64,000 bases of DNA from Betaproteobacteria bacterium (GTDB lineage Bacteria; Pseudomonadota; Gammaproteobacteria; Burkholderiales; Burkholderiaceae_C): assembly GCA_947453725.1 (NCBI GenBank), contig CANGHH010000010.1:92502-156501 (forward strand), written 5' to 3'. Numbering within the stretch: position 1 is the first letter of the stretch; each line of letters begins with the position of its first letter. Both the position numbers and the translations under genes were made by a program. This document shows positions 58,039 through 64,000 of this stretch, one piece after another. The notes beneath the pieces were generated by a model. It did not search any database and was not told the origin of the DNA. It saw only the letters and a list, made by a program, of their open reading frames with translations.

Positions 58039-58590
58039 TCATGCGGTCAGCGGGCCGGGCGCGCCGAGCAGCGCGGCCAGTCGCAGGTGCAGCGCGTCGA
58101 AATCGGGTTCGCCCTCGTGGCGCCAGACGATGCGGCCGCTGCGGTCGAGCAGCAGGCTGGTCGGCGTGCCGCGCACGCCACCGAAAGCCGTGGCGATGGC
58201 GCCGGTGTTGTCGATGGCCACGCCGAAGGGCAGGCCGCGCGACTGCGCAAAGCTGGACACCAGCGCCGGCGGATCCTCGCGCACGGCCACGGCCAGCGTC
58301 TGCAGGCCGCGCGGGCCGAACTGGCGGTGGGTGGCCACGAAGCGCGGCATCTCGCGCACGCAGATCGCGCAGCTGGTGGCCCAGAAGTTCACCAGCACGA
58401 CCTGGCCGTGCAAGCCGGCGCTGTGGCGCGGCACGCCGTCGAGCAAGGTGTAGTCGAAGGCCGCCGGCGCATCGGGCGCGCCCCGGTCCTGGCAAGCCGC
58501 CAGGGCGCCCACGCCGGCCAGGGTTGCCAGCACCGCACGGCGGCGGGCAAGATCGGGGCTCGGCAAGGGCGGCAGCAGGGAGATCTTCAT
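58039..58590 (-). CDS. TlpA-family thioredoxin-like lipoprotein
   Basis: A 183-residue thiol oxidoreductase. The N-terminus (LARRRAVLATLAGVGALAAC) is a lipoprotein signal with Cys33. The thioredoxin fold has active-site Cys74 and Cys77 (WATSCAICVREM), the C-x-x-C of TlpA/ResA-type reductases, and the cis-Pro region GVRGTPTSLLLD. It probably reduces cysteines of cytochrome c or copper proteins such as CuA in the periplasm. Start at MKISLLPPLPSPD (58590); its ATG overlaps the DUF4197 ATG on the other strand by two bases. Confidence 0.9.
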   Translation of the reverse strand: MKISLLPPLPSPDLARRRAVLATLAGVGALAACQDRGAPDAPAAFDYTLLDGVPRHSAGLHGQVVLVNFWATSCAICVREMPRFVATHRQFGPRGLQTLAVAVREDPPALVSSFAQSRGLPFGVAIDNTGAIATAFGGVRGTPTSLLLDRSGRIVWRHEGEPDFDALHLRLAALLGAPGPLTA

Positions 58591-59257
58591 GGACAGGCGG
58601 CAGTTTACGGTAGCGACTTCGGCGCTGGCTGCGCCGGCCGGGGTTTGGGCAGCGACCAGCGAAACCGAGGCCGCCACGGGGGTACGCGCGGCGCTGGAAC
58701 GCGGTGCCATCGCGGCGGTCGACCAGCTGGGCCGCAACGACGGCTTCCTGGGCAACCCGCTGGTGCGCATCGAACTGCCCGGCCACCTGCAGGACGCGGC
58801 CAAGCTGATGCGCAAGCTGGGCCAGGGCCGGCAGCTCGACGAACTGGTCACGGCGATGAACCGCGCCGCCGAAGCCGCCATGCCCGAGGCACGCACGCTC
58901 TTCGTCAGCACCGTCAAGGCCATCAGCGTCGAAGACGCGATCCGGCTGGTTCGTGGCGGCGCCACCTCGGTGACCGATTTCTTCGCCGCCAAGACCCGCG
59001 CGCCACTGCGCGAACGCTTCCTGCCCATCGTCACGCGGGCGACCGGGAAGCTGCAGCTGGCCGAGCGCTACAACGCTGTCGCCGCCAAGGCCGCCGGCCT
59101 CGGGCTGCTGAAGGGCGACGAGGCCAGCGTGCACCAGTACGTCACCGCGCGGGCGCTGGACGGGCTGTTTCGGATGGTGGCCGAGGAAGAAAAGCGCATC
59201 CGCGCCCACCCGCTGGAAACCGGCAGCGCCATCCTGGCCAAGGTTTTCGGGCGTTGA
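58589..59257 (+). CDS. DUF4197 exported protein
   Basis: A 222-residue DUF4197 protein. The N-terminus MDRRQFTVATSALAAPAGVWA is a Tat-like signal peptide. The family core is NPLVRIELPGHLQDAAKLMRKLG, then MNRAAEAAMPEARTLFVSTVKAISVEDAIRLV and ATSVTDFFAAKT. Function unknown; predicted all-helical periplasmic. The ATG at 58589 is head-to-head with tlpA, the two start codons forming CATG, so each promoter must lie inside the other's coding region. It ends 1 base from the convergent CoA-transferase stop. Confidence 0.88.
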   Translation: MDRRQFTVATSALAAPAGVWAATSETEAATGVRAALERGAIAAVDQLGRNDGFLGNPLVRIELPGHLQDAAKLMRKLGQGRQLDELVTAMNRAAEAAMPEARTLFVSTVKAISVEDAIRLVRGGATSVTDFFAAKTRAPLRERFLPIVTRATGKLQLAERYNAVAAKAAGLGLLKGDEASVHQYVTARALDGLFRMVAEEEKRIRAHPLETGSAILAKVFGR

Positions 59258-59258
59258 G

Positions 59259-60566
<1,308 letters not shown>

Positions 60567-60604
60567 GGCGCCATTGTCTGGCAGCGACCGGGATAATCCA
60601 TCGG

Positions 60605-61138
60605 ATGTTGTCCTCCATCTGGCGTGCCGCGCCCGTCTCGTGCCTGGCTGCCGTGCTGGCAGCCTGTGCGCCGGCCTTGAACTGGCGCGATGTGCGCCCC
60701 GAGGGCAGCGGCGCGCAGTTGCTGTTCCCGTGCAAGCCGGATCAGCAGGAGCGCCCGGTGGCGCTGGCCGGGCCGCCGGTGCGTTACACGCTGCAGGTCT
60801 GCAGCACGGCTGACCAGACCTGGGCCTTGGCGCATGCCGACGTGGTCGACCCCGGCCGCGTGGCGGCGGCATTGGCCGCGCTGAAGGCCGGCGCGGCGGC
60901 CAACCTCGGGCCCTCGGGGGCCGCGGCGTCGACCGCGCAAGCGGTTCCCGGTGCGACGCCGCAAGCCGGCGGTGGCCGCTTGCGGCTGCGCGGACAGCGT
61001 TCCGATGGCCAGCCGGTGGAGATGCAGGTCCTGGTCTTCGCGCGGGGCACCCGGGTCTTCCAGGCCAGCGTCGCCGGTGCCGCGCTGGCCGACGAGGCGG
61101 TCGAGACTTACTTCGGTTCCATCCATTTCCCGCCCTGA
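60605..61138 (+). CDS. Hypothetical lipoprotein
   Basis: A 177-residue protein with signal LAAVLAAC, lipidated at Cys21. The mature domain begins APALNWRDVRPEGSGAQLLFPCKPDQQERPVAL and has a conserved-looking Cys pair (FPCKPD and LQVCSTADQ). The central part is Gly/Ala-rich, and the last 60 residues are beta-type (QVLVFARGTRVFQASVAGAAL). No named family recognised; similar hypothetical lipoproteins occur in Burkholderiales. It stands alone before the PTS operon. Confidence 0.7.
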   Translation: MLSSIWRAAPVSCLAAVLAACAPALNWRDVRPEGSGAQLLFPCKPDQQERPVALAGPPVRYTLQVCSTADQTWALAHADVVDPGRVAAALAALKAGAAANLGPSGAAASTAQAVPGATPQAGGGRLRLRGQRSDGQPVEMQVLVFARGTRVFQASVAGAALADEAVETYFGSIHFPP

Positions 61139-61178
61139 CTGACGCACGTTGCGGTGTGCGGTCTGCCGGGCGGCAAGG

Positions 61179-61193
61179 CGAGCAGACTGCTCG
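61179..61193. promoter_or_regulatory. Palindrome between the lipoprotein gene and the PTS operon
   Basis: CGAGCAG-A-CTGCTCG is a perfect 15-base palindrome 48-62 bases upstream of the EIIA start. It could be an operator or part of a weak terminator for the lipoprotein gene. AT-rich CATAATT lies further downstream at about 61222. Confidence 0.3.
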
Positions 61194-61240
61194 GCTTCGG
61201 TCGCTGGGGCGCGGTGCTATCCATAATTGGGGAAATTGCC

Positions 61241-61687
61241 ATGGTTGCCATCCTGATCGTCGCTCACGCCCCCTTGGCCTCCGCCTTCCAGGCCCTGGCA
61301 CGCCACGCCTTCGCCGAGTGCAGCGGTGAGGTCGCGGCCGTCGACGTGCCGGAAGGCGCCAGCCTGCTCGATGCCCAGGACCGGATCGCCGCCGCGCTGG
61401 CGACTCTGCCTGCGGGTGAGGTGCTGATCCTCAGCGACGCTTTCGGCGCCACGCCCTGCAACGCCGCATTGAATGTGGCCGATGGGGTGCGTGCGCGCGT
61501 CGTCGCCGGCGTCAACGTGCCGATGCTCTGGCGTGGCCTCTGTTACCGCCAATTGACCCTGCCCGAACTCGTTGAACGCGCCGCCGATGGTGGGCGGCAG
61601 GGCATCATGCAAGTCGCGTCCCCCCGTCGCCAAGACCAGCCCAACCGTCCGCCCAGCCATGATCCAGACCAAGATACTGATCAGTAA
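61241..61687 (+). CDS. PTS EIIA component, mannose family
   Basis: A 148-residue cytoplasmic EIIA of the mannose (ManX) family. Phosphoryl-accepting His9 is in VAHAPLASAF. EVLILSDAFGATPCNAAL and VVAGVNVPMLWRGLCYR are family-typical. It receives phosphate from HPr. No IIB, IIC or IID permease genes follow, so it is probably regulatory, as in other betaproteobacteria where it affects carbon storage. Its last 29 bases overlap ptsH; the Pro/Asp/Gln-rich C-terminus lies there. Start at 61241 after GGGGAAATTGCC. Confidence 0.93.
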   Translation: MVAILIVAHAPLASAFQALARHAFAECSGEVAAVDVPEGASLLDAQDRIAAALATLPAGEVLILSDAFGATPCNAALNVADGVRARVVAGVNVPMLWRGLCYRQLTLPELVERAADGGRQGIMQVASPRRQDQPNRPPSHDPDQDTDQ

Positions 61688-61928
61688 CAAGCTCGGGCTG
61701 CACGCGCGCGCGTCGGCCAAGCTGACCAAGTTGGCCGGCGGCTTCCAGAGCGAGGTCTTCCTCAGCCGCAACGGTCGCCGCGTCAATGCCAAGAGCATCA
61801 TGGGCGTGATGATGCTGGCCGCCGGCATGGGGAGCGAGATCGAGATCGAGGTCAGCGGTCCCGACGAGGCGGCGGCGATGGAACTGCTGCGCACCCTGAT
61901 CGACAGCAAGTTCGGCGAAGGCGAATAA
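61659..61928 (+). CDS. ptsH: Phosphocarrier protein HPr
   Basis: An 89-residue HPr that relays phosphate from EI to EIIA. His15 is in LGLHARASAKLTKLA, and Ser46 in AKSIMGVMMLA is the site used by HPr kinase in species that have it. Length and both sites are standard. It starts 29 bases inside the EIIA gene, a strong overlap that suggests translational coupling. EI follows after 85 bases. Confidence 0.95.
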   Translation: MIQTKILISNKLGLHARASAKLTKLAGGFQSEVFLSRNGRRVNAKSIMGVMMLAAGMGSEIEIEVSGPDEAAAMELLRTLIDSKFGEGE

Positions 61929-62013
61929 GCCGACGTCTGGCGCGGTTCGGCCGCACCGCGAACCACTGGAAAGTGCGGGTCGACCGCCCGGCTGGCTGCG
62001 CTACATTGGGTCG

Positions 62014-63786
62014 ATGAGCATCCAGGTCTTCGGCATTCCGGTTTCGCGCGGCGTGGCCATCGGTCGCGCCGTGATGGTGGCGTCCAGCCGCGTCGACGTG
62101 GCGCACTACTTCGTCGGCGCCGAGCGCATCGAGGCCGAGATCGATCGCCTCCACGAGGCGCGCAATGCCGTCTCTGCCGAGCTAGAAGGGCTGAAGCGCG
62201 AATTGCCGCCCGAGGCACCGCACGAGCTGGCCGCGCTGCTCGACGTTCACGTGATGCTGCTGCACGACGAGTCGCTGGTCGGTGCTGCCAAAGTCTGGAT
62301 TCGCGACCGGCACTACAACGCCGAGTGGGCCTTGTCGGCGCAGCTCGAGGTGCTGGCCCGGCAGTTCGACGAGATGGATGACGTCTACCTGCGTGAGCGC
62401 AAGGCCGACGTCGAGCAGGTTGTCGAGCGTCTGTTGCGCGAATTGGCTGGTCAGGCGGGCGCGGTGTCCGGGCTGTCCGCAGGCGGTGCCCAGGCGGTGC
62501 GCGACTTCGCGGGCGAGGACCCGCTGGTGCTGGTGGCCAACGACGTGGCGCCCGCCGACATGATGCAGTTCAAGCGCAGCGTGTTCACCGGCTTCGTTAC
62601 CGACGTCGGCGGTCGCACCTCGCACACGGCCATCGTCGCGCGCAGCATGGACATTCCGGCGGTGGTCGGCGCCCGTGAAGCCAGCCGCCTGATCCGTCAG
62701 GACGACTGGCTGGTCATCGACGGCGATGCCGGCGTGGTCATCGTCGACCCATCGCCGATCGTGCTGGAGGAATACCGCTTCCGCCAGCGCCAGAGCGAAT
62801 TGGAGCGGGCGCGGCTGAACCGACTGCGGCACACGCCGGCGGTCACGCTGGACGGGCAGGTCGTGGAACTGATGGCCAACATCGAATTGCCCGCCGATGC
62901 CGCGGGTGCGCTCGAGGCGGGCGCGGTGGGCGTGGGCCTGTTTCGCAGCGAGTTCCTGTTCATGAACCGCGAAGGCGCCCTGCCCGACGAAGAGGAGCAG
63001 TTCGAGGCCTACCGCGACGCGGTGCTGGCGCTGCAGGGCCTCCCGGTCACGATACGCACCGTGGACATCGGCGCCGACAAGCCGCTGGAGCGGCTGTCGC
63101 AGCAAGAGCTGCGCCATGAACACGGGCTGAATCCGGCGCTGGGCCTGCGCGCCATCCGCTGGAGCCTGGCAGAACCGGGGATGTTCCGCCAGCAGCTGCG
63201 TGCCATCCTGCGCTCCAGCGCCTACGGCAAGGTGCGCATCCTGATTCCGATGGTCGCGCAGATGGGCGAAGTGAAGATGATCTTCGACGCGCTGGATCGG
63301 GCCCGTCAGCAACTGTTCGACGCCGGACGGCCTTTCGGGCAGGTCGACATCGGCGCGATGATCGAAGTGCCGGCCGCCGCCATGCTGATCAACCGCTTCC
63401 TGCAGCACTTCGACTTCGTCTCAGTCGGCACCAACGACCTGATCCAGTACACCCTGGCCGTCGACCGCGCCGATGAAGCGGTAGCCCATCTGTACGACCC
63501 CTGGCACCCCGCTGTCCTGCAGTTGTTGCAGCAGACCATTGCGGCCGCCGCCGCCCGTGGCCGCGATGTCTGTGTCTGTGGCGAGATGGCCGGCGACCCG
63601 GCATTCACGGAATTGCTGCTGGCCATGGGCCTGCGCAGCTTTTCGATGCATCCGGCGCGCATCTCGACCATCAAGCAGCGGGTGCTGCGCGCCGACACAC
63701 GCCTGCTGCGCAGCCGCTTGCCGGGGGTGCTGGCCTCCGACAACCCGGCCCAGGCCTGGCAACAGGCCGCACCAAGCCGGCCTTGA
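62014..63786 (+). CDS. ptsI: PTS enzyme I (phosphoenolpyruvate-protein phosphotransferase)
   Basis: A 590-residue EI that takes phosphate from PEP and passes it to HPr. His204 is the phosphorylated residue in GGRTSHTAIVARSMDIPAVVG. The N-terminal HPr-binding domain spans 1-150. The PEP-binding TIM barrel (260-575) has EFLFMNRE, RTVDIGADKPL, NPALGLRAIR, MIEVPAAAMLI, SVGTNDLIQYTLAVDRA and the Cys in CVCGEMAGDP. Full length. It is the last gene of the EIIA-HPr-EI operon. Confidence 0.96.
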   Translation: MSIQVFGIPVSRGVAIGRAVMVASSRVDVAHYFVGAERIEAEIDRLHEARNAVSAELEGLKRELPPEAPHELAALLDVHVMLLHDESLVGAAKVWIRDRHYNAEWALSAQLEVLARQFDEMDDVYLRERKADVEQVVERLLRELAGQAGAVSGLSAGGAQAVRDFAGEDPLVLVANDVAPADMMQFKRSVFTGFVTDVGGRTSHTAIVARSMDIPAVVGAREASRLIRQDDWLVIDGDAGVVIVDPSPIVLEEYRFRQRQSELERARLNRLRHTPAVTLDGQVVELMANIELPADAAGALEAGAVGVGLFRSEFLFMNREGALPDEEEQFEAYRDAVLALQGLPVTIRTVDIGADKPLERLSQQELRHEHGLNPALGLRAIRWSLAEPGMFRQQLRAILRSSAYGKVRILIPMVAQMGEVKMIFDALDRARQQLFDAGRPFGQVDIGAMIEVPAAAMLINRFLQHFDFVSVGTNDLIQYTLAVDRADEAVAHLYDPWHPAVLQLLQQTIAAAAARGRDVCVCGEMAGDPAFTELLLAMGLRSFSMHPARISTIKQRVLRADTRLLRSRLPGVLASDNPAQAWQQAAPSRP

Positions 63787-63857
63787 TGGCCGACGGGCTG
63801 CGGGCGGCCCAGCAGCCCGCCCGGTGCGGAATCCGGACGATCGGCAATTTGCTGTGC

Positions 63858-63863
63858 TACAGT
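63858..63863 (+). promoter_or_regulatory. Upstream tandem promoter P1 (extended -10)
   Basis: TGC-TACAGT forms an extended -10 element, located in AT-rich sequence (CAATTTGCTGTGCTACAGTC). Three bases after the -10 begins the repeat AGGCTGCGCTGAAGAAGG. No good -35 is seen. It would give a transcript into the following operon outside the window. Confidence 0.4.
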
Positions 63864-63866
63864 CGA

Positions 63867-63884
63867 AGGCTGCGCTGAAGAAGG
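63867..63884 (+). repeat. Leader repeat, copy 1
   Basis: AGGCTGCGCTGAAGAAGG, starting 3 bases after the P1 -10 element. The same sequence, one base shorter, starts 3 bases after the P2 -10 element at 63979. The distance between copies is 112 bases. Confidence 0.75.
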
Positions 63885-63945
63885 GCGGTCTGAAGGCGGT
63901 AAGCCAGAGGGACGGTTCGGAAGAAGATGCAGGCTGGCGGTGGGG

Positions 63946-63975
63946 TTGACAAGGTTTTAAACAACATGTCATAAT
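63946..63975 (+). promoter_or_regulatory. Strong sigma-70 promoter P2
   Basis: A perfect -35 TTGACA (63946-63951) and a -10 CATAAT (63970-63975) with an 18-base spacer rich in A/T (AGGTTTTAAACAACATGT). The AT-rich core contrasts with the surrounding GC-rich sequence, as expected for a rRNA, tRNA or other high-output promoter. The transcribed gene lies beyond the window end. Confidence 0.75.
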
Positions 63976-63978
63976 CAC

Positions 63979-63995
63979 AGGCTGCGCTGAGAAGG
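63979..63995 (+). repeat. Leader repeat, copy 2
   Basis: AGGCTGCGCTGAGAAGG, partner of 63867-63884 with one base deleted. Both copies have the same 3-base distance from their -10 elements, so both promoters should begin transcription in the same sequence. Confidence 0.75.
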
Positions 63996-64000
63996 CTGAA

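Overview
The window is a high-GC (about 70% by eye), gene-dense stretch of a bacterial chromosome. Gene families and gene order point to a betaproteobacterium of the order Burkholderiales, most likely the Rubrivivax/Leptothrix/Ideonella/Roseateles group. The signs are an rsmB-DUF4390-NtrY-like kinase-short NtrX-like regulator cluster (the arrangement known from Bordetella plrSR), a manX-type EIIA/ptsH/ptsI regulatory PTS, Bug (TctC) binding proteins, DUF1840 and DUF4197 proteins, and a short NtrX-like regulator. The species assignment is inference. I see no rRNA gene, CRISPR array, integrase or insertion sequence. There is one tRNA (Phe).

Layout. 1-3.5 kb: the end of a fused CoA-transferase gene and a small yqjDEK-like envelope-stress operon. 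3.5-8.7 kb: tRNA-Phe and the rsmB/DUF4390/histidine kinase/response regulator cluster. 8.7-14 kb: folE with a BLUF blue-light sensor, lemA-like, proA, an AEC transporter and a PhnD-like binding protein. 14-21 kb: topB with DUF167, a SET-domain methyltransferase with birA and a SPOR-like protein, and a secreted subtilase. 21-24 kb: tkt-gap operon with a clear terminator. 24-30 kb: a redox/signalling island with a hemerythrin behind an FNR-like box, a di-haem cytochrome, a YHYH lipoprotein, an EF-hand secreted protein and a two-component system preceded by a perfect palindrome. 30-35.5 kb: assorted hydrolases.

35.5-48 kb is the most accessory-looking part. Eight genes on the minus strand form one operon: two intradiol dioxygenases, an SDR, a beta-keto acid cleavage enzyme (BKACE), an MDR dehydrogenase, a cupin and two Bug binding proteins. 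It is divergent from a LacI-type regulator, with two CG-centred palindromic operators between them. I read this as a self-contained aromatic ring-cleavage module, possibly for hydroxyquinol-type substrates. Downstream of the regulator lies a broken copy of the 3' end of pobA (two in-frame stops), then a two-subunit molybdenum hydroxylase of the isoquinoline 1-oxidoreductase type, then the intact pobA. The hydroxylase genes therefore sit between direct repeats of pobA sequence.

48-64 kb: an HD-GYP gene overlapping a PAS-GGDEF(degenerate)-EAL gene (c-di-GMP turnover), small housekeeping genes, ruvB and ruvA separated by a copper chaperone and a TonB receptor, a TlpA-like protein head-to-head with DUF4197, a class III CoA-transferase, a lipoprotein and the EIIA-HPr-EI operon. 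The last 150 bases carry two tandem promoters with the same initially transcribed repeat, probably driving a stable-RNA or other highly expressed operon just outside the window.
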